NCBI GenBank assembly: GCA_024638345.1
Contig: JAHEKL010000044.1
Coordinates: forward strand, 1 to 13,723
Length of the DNA: 13,723 nt
Source: Gammaproteobacteria bacterium
GTDB taxonomy: Bacteria > Gemmatimonadota > Gemmatimonadetes > Longimicrobiales > Gaopeijiaceae
Direction of reading: 5' to 3'
Under the pieces are notes generated by a model. That model was not told the DNA's origin and did no database searches. It saw nothing but the letters and a program-made list of their open reading frames with translations. The translations under genes were made by a program, and so were the position numbers. Positions 6,129 to 13,152 of this stretch are shown piece after piece. Numbering within the stretch: position 1 is the first letter of the stretch; every line of letters starts with the position of its first letter.

Positions 6129-7883
6129 TCAGGAGAAGCGAGATGGACGGCGCAGATGGTGCTCTGTCGATGTCTGGAAGGCCTTGGCGAGCAACAGCGC
6201 CTCCGCATCGCGCCACATTCCCCCGACGAACGAGATGCTGGTCGGCGTCCCGTTCGCTCGGAATCCCGCCGGAACCGCGACGACCGGATGACCGGAGAGA
6301 TTGGTGGCGAGCACGAGCCCATCCGCAAATGTCGGTGCCACGACGACGTCGACGTCGGCCCATGCCTCGTCCAGAGCCTCGATCAGCATCGCTCGGGCCC
6401 GATTCGCCTGGATGTATTCCACGGCGGGGATCAGACGCGCGGTTCGGAACGTGTTCGGCCAGTCGTCCTCGTCCTGGCCTCGAAGGAGGTCGTCTCTGTC
6501 ACTTCGGGTCAGTGTATCGAACGACGCGGCCGACTCGGCCGAGAGGGTGAGCCGCATGGCGTCGATCGGGAGTCCGTCCGGGAAGCCCACCGGCCGGAGG
6601 GCGATCCCCATGTTCGATAGGGTTCGCAACGCAGCGACGTCCGTCTCCCGGCTCTCGCTGGATCGCTCGAAGGCGTCCGCGAGGTATCCGACTCGAAGGG
6701 CGGAAACCTCGCCGTCGCCATCCCAAGCGAAAGGCACTTCGCGAACAGCCTTGTCCAAACCGTCGGGGCCCTGGATCACCGAGAGCACCGTTGCGCAGTC
6801 CTCCGCCGACCGACCGATCGGACCGATCTTGTCCATCGTCCAGGAGAGCGTCATCGCGCCGAAGCGACTGACTCTACCGAAGCTCGGTCGCAGCCCGGTC
6901 GCTCCACAGCGCGCAGAGGGCGAAACGATCGACCCAACCGTCTCGCTCCCGATCGCGAACCCGACCAGACCCGCGCTGGTGGCCGCGGCGGAGCCGGCCG
7001 ATGAGCCGCTCGAGCCTTCCTCGAGATTCCAGGGGTTCTTGGTCTGCCCGCCAAACCACCGATCGCCGCGGGCCAGTGCACCGAGCGTGAGCTTGGCCAC
7101 GAGCACCGCGCCGGCCTCTTCCAGTCGCCGGACCACCGTCGCCTCACGATCGAACTGCTGTCCTCGGTAGGGCGTCGCGCCCCAGGACGTCGGGTATCCT
7201 CGTGTCGAGAGGAGGTCCTTTGCGCCCCATGGGATGCCGTGCAAAGGCCCTCGAATCCGCCCCTGAGCGATCTCCCGGTCGGCGCGCTCGGCCTGTTCGA
7301 TGGCGAGCTCCTCGGTCAGAGTCACCACGCAGGCGAGATCTCCATCGAAGCGTCGCAGACGATCCAGGTACAGCCGGGTCAGCTCGACCGAGCTCACCGT
7401 TCCACCCCTGAGCAGAGCTCCCAGTTGTCCGATGGAGGCGAAGGCCAGATCGACGGGGCGGGTCGGGTCGGGGAGCGAAGTGGGCTCGGAGGGTCGCACG
7501 AAAGAGGGTCCTTCCGGGGCGCCTCGTCCGTTCGGATCCGAGTCGAAATGGAAGACCGGGGCCACGTGGTGCGGAATCGTCAGCGCCCTCAGCTCGTCGA
7601 ACGAGTCCCGGTTCGCCGTCAGACGCTCGATCATCATCGCGCGCTCCTCAGGCGAGAAGGTGATACCCACCAGCTTCTCGGCCTCCGCGACGACCTCGGT
7701 CGTTATCTCCGCAGCATCCTGTACCTTGGCCCACAGGACCCCCGGAAAGAGACCTCCGGTCAAGCCCATGGCGGAGAGAGCTGAAAGGAAGCGTCTTCGT
7801 GGGAGCCCCCCGTGAGCCCCGTCCCCGTCTGCTATTGGCTCTTCGGGACTACCCGGATCATTGAATGGGTGGGTGACGGACAT
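6129..7883 (-). CDS. Tat-exported amidase-signature family hydrolase
   Basis: A 584-residue serine amidase of the amidase-signature family (relatives include GatA and FAAH), which hydrolyse amide bonds by a Ser-cisSer-Lys triad. Catalytic residues are visible: Lys222 in GIPWGAKDLLSTRG, cis-Ser294 in the Gly/Ser stretch at 290-298, and nucleophile Ser318 in SETVGSI. The 24-residue spacing between the two serines matches FAAH. The usual C-terminal Pro-Thr-Ser-Ile stretch follows. The N-terminus has a twin-arginine signal, PRRRFLS at about 28-34, then a hydrophobic run ending near VLWA (about 52), so the enzyme probably acts outside the cytoplasm. The open frame continues to 8114, but I take the ATG at 7883 because it places the Tat motif near the N-terminus and GGGGAG lies about 11 nt upstream. 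It is divergent from pntAA. Export argues against a GatA role in tRNA charging; the substrate is unknown. Confidence 0.93.
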   Translation of the reverse strand: MSVTHPFNDPGSPEEPIADGDGAHGGLPRRRFLSALSAMGLTGGLFPGVLWAKVQDAAEITTEVVAEAEKLVGITFSPEERAMMIERLTANRDSFDELRALTIPHHVAPVFHFDSDPNGRGAPEGPSFVRPSEPTSLPDPTRPVDLAFASIGQLGALLRGGTVSSVELTRLYLDRLRRFDGDLACVVTLTEELAIEQAERADREIAQGRIRGPLHGIPWGAKDLLSTRGYPTSWGATPYRGQQFDREATVVRRLEEAGAVLVAKLTLGALARGDRWFGGQTKNPWNLEEGSSGSSAGSAAATSAGLVGFAIGSETVGSIVSPSARCGATGLRPSFGRVSRFGAMTLSWTMDKIGPIGRSAEDCATVLSVIQGPDGLDKAVREVPFAWDGDGEVSALRVGYLADAFERSSESRETDVAALRTLSNMGIALRPVGFPDGLPIDAMRLTLSAESAASFDTLTRSDRDDLLRGQDEDDWPNTFRTARLIPAVEYIQANRARAMLIEALDEAWADVDVVVAPTFADGLVLATNLSGHPVVAVPAGFRANGTPTSISFVGGMWRDAEALLLAKAFQTSTEHHLRRPSRFS

Positions 7884-8142
7884 CCGTCTCAAACTCCCCG
7901 CTCGGGGCACCTGGGGCTGGAGGAGATCACGATCGACCGACCGCATCGAACGATGTGAAGCCGAGGGGGACGACGCAAGCCGCTCGAAGGCATTCGCCAG
8001 GGTGGGGGGGAAAAGCCCATCTGTGAATCCCGGCCCATTGCCACCGCCAGCCCTCGTCCTTATCTCTTCTCCGCCGTTTCCCCTCGGGTCTGCCAGGGGC
8101 TCTGCCGCGCTCATGCCATCACCGCTCTTAGGGAGCTCGCGA
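7884..8142. promoter_or_regulatory. Divergent promoter region, amidase / pntAA
   Basis: About 260 bp between two genes read in opposite directions, so promoters for both must lie here or inside the flanking 5' ends. I cannot point to a consensus -35/-10 pair in either direction. Visible features are a run GGG-T-GGGGGGG followed by AAAA at 8000-8014, a pyrimidine-rich stretch at about 8055-8092, and a short CCCC/GGGG hairpin close to the amidase start. Both flanking open frames run through this region (to 8114 on minus, from 7861 on plus), but neither extension resembles its protein family, so I treat it as noncoding. Confidence 0.5.
8131..8135 (+). promoter_or_regulatory. Ribosome binding site of pntAA
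   Basis: GGGAG, 7 nt before the ATG at 8143. It favours this start over the upstream in-frame ATG at 8113, which has no comparable site. Confidence 0.65.
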
Positions 8143-9276
8143 ATGCAGCTAGCGGTCCTTCGAGAACGCCACCCCGAGGAACGCCGGGTGGCCCTCTCCC
8201 CGTCTCACGTCAAGTCGCTGATCGAGACCGGTTGGGACGTACGAGTGGAATCTGGCGCTGGCGGTCACGCCGGGTGGAGTGACGCGGACTATCAGCACGC
8301 AGGCGCGAAGATCGAGTCCGATCGCGTCGCTCTCCTCGAGGAAGCGCGATGCGTGGTCAAGGTTCGCCCACCCTCGCTGGGACCGGACGGGGGGAACGAG
8401 GTCGATGGCCTTCCGGAGGGCTCGATCCTGGTCAGCTTTCTTTCCCCCGGTACTCCGGAGGAGCTTCCGGAGCGGCTCGCGGCTCGCAGAATCTCGGCCC
8501 TCGCGATGGAGCGAATTCCGCGGACCACTCGGGCTCAGCGTATGGATGCGCTTTCGTCTCAAGCGACTGCGGCAGGATACCGAGCCGTGTTGCTCGCGGC
8601 GACGCACCTCCCGCGCTTCTTTCCGATGCTGACCACCGCGGCTGGCACGATTCGACCGGCCAGGGTCACGGTGTTGGGCGCAGGTGTCGCCGGACTTCAA
8701 GCGATCGCCACGGCCCGGCGGCTCGGTGCGGTCGTTCAGGGCTACGACATCCGGGCCGCTGCAGCCGAGCAGGTAAGGAGTCTTGGTGCCACGTTTCTAG
8801 AGGAGGAGGAGGAAGAGCTGCCGGAGGGCGCCGAGGCAGAGGGTGGGTACGCCCGAGCTCTCGAGGAGAGCGAGCGGGATCGGCAGCTCTCCTTCCTGGG
8901 CAGGCATCTTCCCAAGGCGGACGTGATCATCACCACGGCTCAGATTCCTGGACGGGCGGCCCCCGTTCTGGTCACTCGTTCCATGGTCGAGGCGATGACG
9001 CCCGGATCCGTGGTGATGGATCTCGCAGGTGAGACCGGAGGGAACTGCGAGCTTTCGGTCGCCGGTCAGGTGGTGGTCCACGAAGGTGTGACGATTCTTG
9101 CGCCTGTGGATCTGCCCTCGGGTCTCGCTCAGCACACCAGTCAGATGCTCGGCACCAATGTCTCGGCCCTGCTCGCGCTATTGGTCCACGACGGCGAGCT
9201 GAAGCTCGACCTCGAGGACGATATCATCGACCACGTGCTGGTGACGCATGAAGGCTCGGTTCGCATCTCGGGATAA
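8143..9276 (+). CDS. pntAA: NAD(P) transhydrogenase subunit alpha part 1 (NAD-binding dI)
   Basis: A 377-residue NAD(H)-binding domain I of the proton-translocating transhydrogenase, which transfers hydride from NADH to NADP+ using the proton gradient. It is a peripheral protein on the cytoplasmic face of the PntAB-PntB membrane domain. The N-terminus MQLAVLRERHPEERRVALSP is typical of the alanine dehydrogenase/PNT fold. The conserved RMDALSSQATAAGYRAV loop at 133-149 carries the Gln that positions the nicotinamide. The Rossmann motif VTVLGAGVAGLQA is at 175-187, followed by the acidic loop before GGYA and by TTAQIPGRAAPVLVT at 264-278. Domain I ends at 377 without transmembrane helices, so alpha is split into two genes as in Rhodospirillum. 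The stop codon overlaps the ribosome site of pntAB, 11 bp before its ATG. Confidence 0.96.
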   Translation: MQLAVLRERHPEERRVALSPSHVKSLIETGWDVRVESGAGGHAGWSDADYQHAGAKIESDRVALLEEARCVVKVRPPSLGPDGGNEVDGLPEGSILVSFLSPGTPEELPERLAARRISALAMERIPRTTRAQRMDALSSQATAAGYRAVLLAATHLPRFFPMLTTAAGTIRPARVTVLGAGVAGLQAIATARRLGAVVQGYDIRAAAAEQVRSLGATFLEEEEEELPEGAEAEGGYARALEESERDRQLSFLGRHLPKADVIITTAQIPGRAAPVLVTRSMVEAMTPGSVVMDLAGETGGNCELSVAGQVVVHEGVTILAPVDLPSGLAQHTSQMLGTNVSALLALLVHDGELKLDLEDDIIDHVLVTHEGSVRISG

Positions 9277-9280
9277 GGAG
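9275..9280 (+). promoter_or_regulatory. Ribosome binding site of pntAB
   Basis: AAGGAG, its first two bases being the last two of the pntAA stop TAA. It is 7 nt before the pntAB ATG at 9288. An out-of-frame ATG at 9284 (ATG AAT GGG TGA) lies between them, only 3 nt from the site. Confidence 0.75.
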
Positions 9281-9287
9281 CGGATGA

Positions 9288-9566
9288 ATGGGTGAATGGC
9301 TGATCGGAATCTACGTGTTCGTGCTCGCGATGCTTCTGGGCTTCGAGCTGATCACGCGGGTGCCGCCCACTCTGCACACCCCCCTCATGTCGGGCGCGAA
9401 CGCGATCTCCGGGATCACCCTGATCGGCGCGCTCCTCGTGGCCGGGGGGGAAGGGGGTGGATTGGCCGCCGTGTTGGGCGGGGTAGCGGTCGCGATGGCA
9501 GCGATCAACGTGGTGGGCGGCTTCCTCGTGACCGACCGTATGCTTCGCATGTTTCGAAAGGACTGA
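9288..9566 (+). CDS. pntAB: NAD(P) transhydrogenase subunit alpha part 2 (membrane dII)
   Basis: A 92-residue membrane subunit, the alpha-side part of the proton-conducting domain II. Three hydrophobic spans are visible: about 4-21, about 41-55 with the preceding TPLMSGANAISGIT motif, and about 60-80. The motif PPTLHTPLMSGANAISG (26-42) is the family hallmark. Length is normal for the split form. It is joined tightly to pntAA (11 bp) and pntB (21 bp), giving all three parts of the enzyme in order. With PntB it forms the proton channel in the inner membrane. Confidence 0.96.
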   Translation: MGEWLIGIYVFVLAMLLGFELITRVPPTLHTPLMSGANAISGITLIGALLVAGGEGGGLAAVLGGVAVAMAAINVVGGFLVTDRMLRMFRKD

Positions 9567-9576
9567 GTCCCGAGCC

Positions 9577-9582
9577 GGGGAG
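9577..9582 (+). promoter_or_regulatory. Ribosome binding site of pntB
   Basis: GGGGAG, 5 nt before the GTG at 9588. It supports GTG initiation of pntB. Confidence 0.65.
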
Positions 9583-9587
9583 AAGAC

Positions 9588-10970
9588 GTGCCCGAATTCG
9601 TCCTGGACCTCGTTTACCTCGCGTCAGCTGTTCTCTTCGTCTTCGGGCTGAAGCAGCTGGGCTCGCCGGTCACGGCACGGCGGGGTAATGCGCTTGCGGC
9701 GTCGGCGATGCTCCTCGCAATCGTGGGGACTCTCCTGGATCGCGGGATCGTGACGTGGGAGATCATCGCAACCGGCCTCGTCGCGGGCACGATCATCGGA
9801 CTGCTGCTGGCTCGCACTGTGAAGATGACGGCCATGCCGCAGCTCGTCGGCGTATTCAACGGATTTGGTGGGGGCGCCTCGGCGCTGGTAGCGGCCGCGG
9901 AGCTCATCCGATCGGGACCGGGAGTGGACGCGGGAGCGGCGGCCGGGGTGACCGCCGCTGCCGGAATCCTCGTCGGCTCGGTAAGCTTCTCCGGCAGCTT
10001 CATCGCATTCGGAAAGCTTCAAGGATTCGTGCCGGGTCGCCCCCTCACCTACCCGCTGCAGCGAACCCTGAATCTCATCCTGTTCTTGTCTCTCTTGGTG
10101 GCCTCGGGATACCTGGTGGCTTCGGCGGAGTATCCGATTGCGTCAGCCATGCTGGCCGGGCTGGCGCTCCTCCTGGGCATTCTGCTCGTGCTTCCGATCG
10201 GCGGAGCAGACATGCCGGTCGTGATCTCACTCCTGAACTCCTACTCGGGCTTGGCCGCCTCGGCAGCCGGCTTCGTACTCGGGAATCCGCTCCTCGTCCT
10301 GGCCGGAGCGCTGGTCGGAGCCGCGGGATTGATTCTGACACGTCTGATGTGCAAGGCAATGAACCGATCCTTGGCGAACGTGGCATTCGGCGCCTTCGGT
10401 GGCGGCGAAACGGCTGGCGCTCTCACCGAGGAGGGCGAGAAGCCCGTACGGCGAACTTCGGTGGACGAGGCGGCACTTCTGCTCGCCTATGCCTCGTCCG
10501 TCGTCATCGTCCCTGGATACGGGCTAGCAGTGGCCCAGGCGCAGCACGAAGCCAAGAAGCTCGTGGACATCCTGAGAAAGCGGGGAGTGACCGTGAAGTT
10601 CGCCATACATCCGGTCGCGGGGCGGATGCCTGGTCACATGAACGTTCTCCTGGCCGAGGCCGACGTGCCTTACGACCTGCTCGTCGATCTCGACGACATC
10701 AACCCGGAGTTCGCGAGAACGGACGTGGTAGTGGTCGTGGGGGCGAACGACGTGGTGAACCCACTGGCTCGGGAGCCGTCGAGCATCATTGCCGGCATGC
10801 CGATCTTGGACGTCGACCGCTCGCAGAACGTGATCGTCATCAAGCGAAGTCTCAGTCCCGGCTTCGCCGGTATCGACAACCCGCTCTTCTATCTGGATCG
10901 TACGATGATGCTCTTCTCGGATGCGGCCGACGCGCTGGGCGGGCTCGCCCGCGAAGTCAAAGAAGTCTAA
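9588..10970 (+). CDS. pntB: NAD(P) transhydrogenase subunit beta
   Basis: A 460-residue beta subunit holding the rest of membrane domain II and the NADP(H)-binding domain III. Eight or nine hydrophobic spans lie within 5-255, including the conserved NGFGGGASALVAAAEL region at 91-106. Domain III begins near 285 and shows VPGYGLAVAQAQH at 308-320 (the NADP fingerprint), GRMPGHMNVLLAEA at 345-358 and GANDVVNP at 385-392, all characteristic. It starts with GTG at 9588, chosen for the ribosome site and because MPEFVLDLVYL starts the first span as in homologues. It is the last gene of the pnt operon. Its TAA stop at 10968-10970 overlaps the stop of the convergent decarboxylase gene, leaving no room for a separate terminator. 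Confidence 0.97.
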   Translation: MPEFVLDLVYLASAVLFVFGLKQLGSPVTARRGNALAASAMLLAIVGTLLDRGIVTWEIIATGLVAGTIIGLLLARTVKMTAMPQLVGVFNGFGGGASALVAAAELIRSGPGVDAGAAAGVTAAAGILVGSVSFSGSFIAFGKLQGFVPGRPLTYPLQRTLNLILFLSLLVASGYLVASAEYPIASAMLAGLALLLGILLVLPIGGADMPVVISLLNSYSGLAASAAGFVLGNPLLVLAGALVGAAGLILTRLMCKAMNRSLANVAFGAFGGGETAGALTEEGEKPVRRTSVDEAALLLAYASSVVIVPGYGLAVAQAQHEAKKLVDILRKRGVTVKFAIHPVAGRMPGHMNVLLAEADVPYDLLVDLDDINPEFARTDVVVVVGANDVVNPLAREPSSIIAGMPILDVDRSQNVIVIKRSLSPGFAGIDNPLFYLDRTMMLFSDAADALGGLAREVKEV

Positions 10971-12445
10971 TCCGATTCGCCCTGGACGGTCAGAGCGGCC
11001 GTCTTCAGAAGCTCCCAAGCCTCGCGTACGTGTGCCTCCGTCGTCCGCAGGTTGCCGATGGAGAGACGGAGTGCGACGTGTCTTCCGAGCCGCGTGTGGG
11101 ACAGAAACGCGCGACCGGTTGCGTTCACCCGTGTCATGATCGCCAGGTTCCGGGCATCCCGGTCTGCCTCCGAGACCTCGGCGCCCACGTACCTGAACGC
11201 GACCGTAGAGAACGGAACCGGAGCGAGCACCTCCCAACCCTCTTCACCCTCGACCCATTCAGCGAAGGTTCGTGCCATCCGTACATGCTCGCGGAGGCGA
11301 CCCCGCAGTCCACGAGCCCCGAAGTAGCGCAGCACGAACCAGAGCTTCAGTGCCCGAAATCTTCGTCCCAGGGCGATCCCGTAGTCCATCAGGTTCGTCA
11401 CGTCCTCGTCCTCGGGCGTACTCAGGTATTCGGGTGTCAGCGCCGTGGACTCCCTGAGCTCTGCAGGTGAGCGAGTGAGCAGAATCGAGCAGTCGAGCGG
11501 AGTGAAAAGCCACTTGTGCGGATTGAACACCAGGGAGTCTGCTCGCTCCCACCCGTCGAACAGGTCCCGCATCTCGGGAAGGATGGCTGCGGTTCCGGCG
11601 TAGGCCGCATCCACGTGTAGCCACGCTTCGAACTCTGCAGCGAGGTCCGCGAGCTCCCTGACGGGATCGACCGAGGAAGTCGACGTGGTCCCGAGCGTCG
11701 CAACGATGGCTACCGGCTTCACTCCCTTCTCCACATCGCTGCGAAGAGCGTCGCGAAGAGCCGCGGGGAGCATCCGAAACCGGTCGTCCACGGGAATGCG
11801 GCACAGCCCTTCCCTTCCGAAGCCCAGCACGATCGCGGCCTTGTCCACCGACGAGTGTGCCTCGGCCGACGCGTAAACCCGGCCGCGAGGCAGGGCCCCC
11901 CACCCGCGGTCACGAATCAATGGGTAGGCTCTGTGCCGGGCTGCAGTCAGAGCCGTGAGCGTGCTCGTGGAGGCCGTGTCCTGAATGACCCCTTCGAACG
12001 GCTCTGGTAATCCCACCAAGTCTCGCAACCACGCCACGACTCGTTGCTCGAGCTCGGTGCCGGCTGGGGAAGTTCTCCAGACCATCGCGTTGACGTTCAA
12101 AGCCGCCGAAAGGAGCTCGGCGACCGTTCCCGGTCCGGACCCGGTGATCGCGAAGTAGCCGAAGAAGCTCGGGTGGTTCCAATGGGTAAGCCCAGGAACG
12201 ATCAGCCGCTGGAAGTCTTCGAAGATCTCTGCGAAGGCCTCGCGCTCCTCGGGCGCAACCGCCGGAAGGGCCGACAGCAGATCACCCGGGTGCACCTGTG
12301 CGAGCACAGGGTGCGCCTCGACACCGTCCATGTAGGCGGCGATCCAGTCGACCGCAGCGCGTCCCCACTGCCGGAACTCGGCAGAGGACATGTCGCCCAG
12401 CACAGGCTCGCCGTCAGGCGGAACGGCCGACTTCACCTGGGTCAT
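10967..12445 (-). CDS. PLP-dependent aromatic-L-amino-acid-type decarboxylase
   Basis: A 492-residue group II decarboxylase that removes CO2 from an amino acid to give an amine. Compared from memory with human aromatic-L-amino-acid decarboxylase, the key positions are present. His197 in EAHSSVDKA stacks on PLP, Asp279 in HVDAAYAGTA binds the pyridine nitrogen, and Lys311 in NPHKWLF forms the Schiff base. Tyr340 in TPEYLST matches the loop tyrosine of true decarboxylases, which is Phe in aldehyde-forming relatives. ALGRRFRALKLWFVLR (358-373) is also conserved. The substrate is probably an aromatic amino acid, but which one cannot be told. The ATG at 12445 overlaps the upstream stop as ATGA and lacks a ribosome site, implying coupled translation. 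A second ATG at 12391 (MSSAEFRQWGR) aligns with the N-terminus of many homologues and is a possible alternative. Confidence 0.93.
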   Translation of the reverse strand: MTQVKSAVPPDGEPVLGDMSSAEFRQWGRAAVDWIAAYMDGVEAHPVLAQVHPGDLLSALPAVAPEEREAFAEIFEDFQRLIVPGLTHWNHPSFFGYFAITGSGPGTVAELLSAALNVNAMVWRTSPAGTELEQRVVAWLRDLVGLPEPFEGVIQDTASTSTLTALTAARHRAYPLIRDRGWGALPRGRVYASAEAHSSVDKAAIVLGFGREGLCRIPVDDRFRMLPAALRDALRSDVEKGVKPVAIVATLGTTSTSSVDPVRELADLAAEFEAWLHVDAAYAGTAAILPEMRDLFDGWERADSLVFNPHKWLFTPLDCSILLTRSPAELRESTALTPEYLSTPEDEDVTNLMDYGIALGRRFRALKLWFVLRYFGARGLRGRLREHVRMARTFAEWVEGEEGWEVLAPVPFSTVAFRYVGAEVSEADRDARNLAIMTRVNATGRAFLSHTRLGRHVALRLSIGNLRTTEAHVREAWELLKTAALTVQGESD

Positions 12446-13143
12446 GTGGGGGGCGCGCCGCCCCCGTCCGTGCTTCCGCCGACAGCCAGTAGGGAGAGCT
12501 CGTCGCGAAGGCCCGAAACCTGGTCGCGGACCTCTGCCAAGATTTCGGACGGGGGTCCGCCAGCGACACCCGTGCCGTGGAAGAGGTTGAAGAACAGTGT
12601 GTCGGTGTGGCCGACGCTCGTGTAGGCGACGGCCAGGTCGATGAGCCGATTGAGCTGCAGGAGCTCCCGAAGACCGAGCCCCTCGGACGCGTCACCGGGC
12701 GGGCTCGTGTGAAGGAAGCGCAGCAAGACACCCCTCAGTAGCTGTACCTCCTCGACCGGCTCGCCTGCCGCCAGGCCACGGTGAGCGCCCAGATTTCCAT
12801 AGAGCTCGGCCGTCTGTTGGAGAACTCGCTCCGCGTCTTGCCTGAGCACTCCCAGGCCGTGGGGAAGGATACCGACAAAGAGGTCGACGAACTCGACCAC
12901 TAGCCTGAGCAGCTCGCCCTCGATCGGGTCGGACCGCGACCGGATCTCGAGAAGCCAGCGGTCGGCCAGCGCATCGTGCTGGTCCGCCAGCCAACGGATG
13001 ATCTCTTCGGGCTTCAGATGGTGATCCCCCTCTCCCTGGTGCGGCAACCTGTGCCTTCGATCGCTCTCCCGGTCGGAGATATGCCGTGGCCTATCTTTCT
13101 GTCGCAGCTTTCTCTCCTCCGGATGGAGGATACCGCCGGCCAT
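12442..13143 (-). CDS. RsbRD N-terminal-domain-like stand-alone sensor protein
   Basis: A protein of up to 233 residues that is almost entirely one helical domain. From about 43 to 190 it resembles the RsbRD N-terminal domain (RsbT co-antagonist family, a putative sensory helical domain). It opens with LKPEEIIRWLADQ, has ADRWLLEIR at 60-68, and carries YGNLGAHRGLAAGEPVEEVQ at 115-134 and the distinctive TSVGHTDTLFF at 175-185. A short coiled coil (about 201-219) and a Gly/Pro tail follow. No STAS, kinase or HTH domain is attached. Residues 1-42 are unusually Arg/His/Asp-rich and may not be translated. ATG 13143 has no ribosome site, whereas TTG 13047 has AAGG six nt upstream. The gene sits 9 bp after a histidine kinase and overlaps the decarboxylase start, so a signalling role beside that kinase is plausible. 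Family assignment is from memory of motifs. Confidence 0.72.
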   Translation of the reverse strand: MAGGILHPEERKLRQKDRPRHISDRESDRRHRLPHQGEGDHHLKPEEIIRWLADQHDALADRWLLEIRSRSDPIEGELLRLVVEFVDLFVGILPHGLGVLRQDAERVLQQTAELYGNLGAHRGLAAGEPVEEVQLLRGVLLRFLHTSPPGDASEGLGLRELLQLNRLIDLAVAYTSVGHTDTLFFNLFHGTGVAGGPPSEILAEVRDQVSGLRDELSLLAVGGSTDGGGAPPT

Positions 13144-13152
13144 GCCCGGAAG

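Noticed and set aside
6129..7883. Amidase as GatA of the tRNA-dependent amidotransferase
   Set aside because: It has a Tat signal and a long N-terminal addition, and no gatB or gatC lies nearby.
7884..8114. Upstream extension of the amidase to 8114
   Set aside because: It would bury the Tat signal more than 100 residues in, and the added sequence has no family similarity or ribosome site.
7861..8142. Upstream extension of pntAA to 7861
   Set aside because: It lies antisense to the amidase 5' end, the transhydrogenase fold begins at MQLAVLRERHP, and GGGAG is correctly placed for 8143.
9284..9295. Three-codon open frame ATG AAT GGG TGA before pntAB
   Set aside because: The ATG is only 3 nt from the ribosome site and 4 nt before the real start; a chance overlap is the simpler explanation, with no sign of leader-peptide regulation.
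9755..11470. 571-codon plus-strand frame across pntB and the decarboxylase end
   Set aside because: It is in the wrong frame for pntB and antisense to the decarboxylase; the translation is Gly/Arg/His-rich noise.
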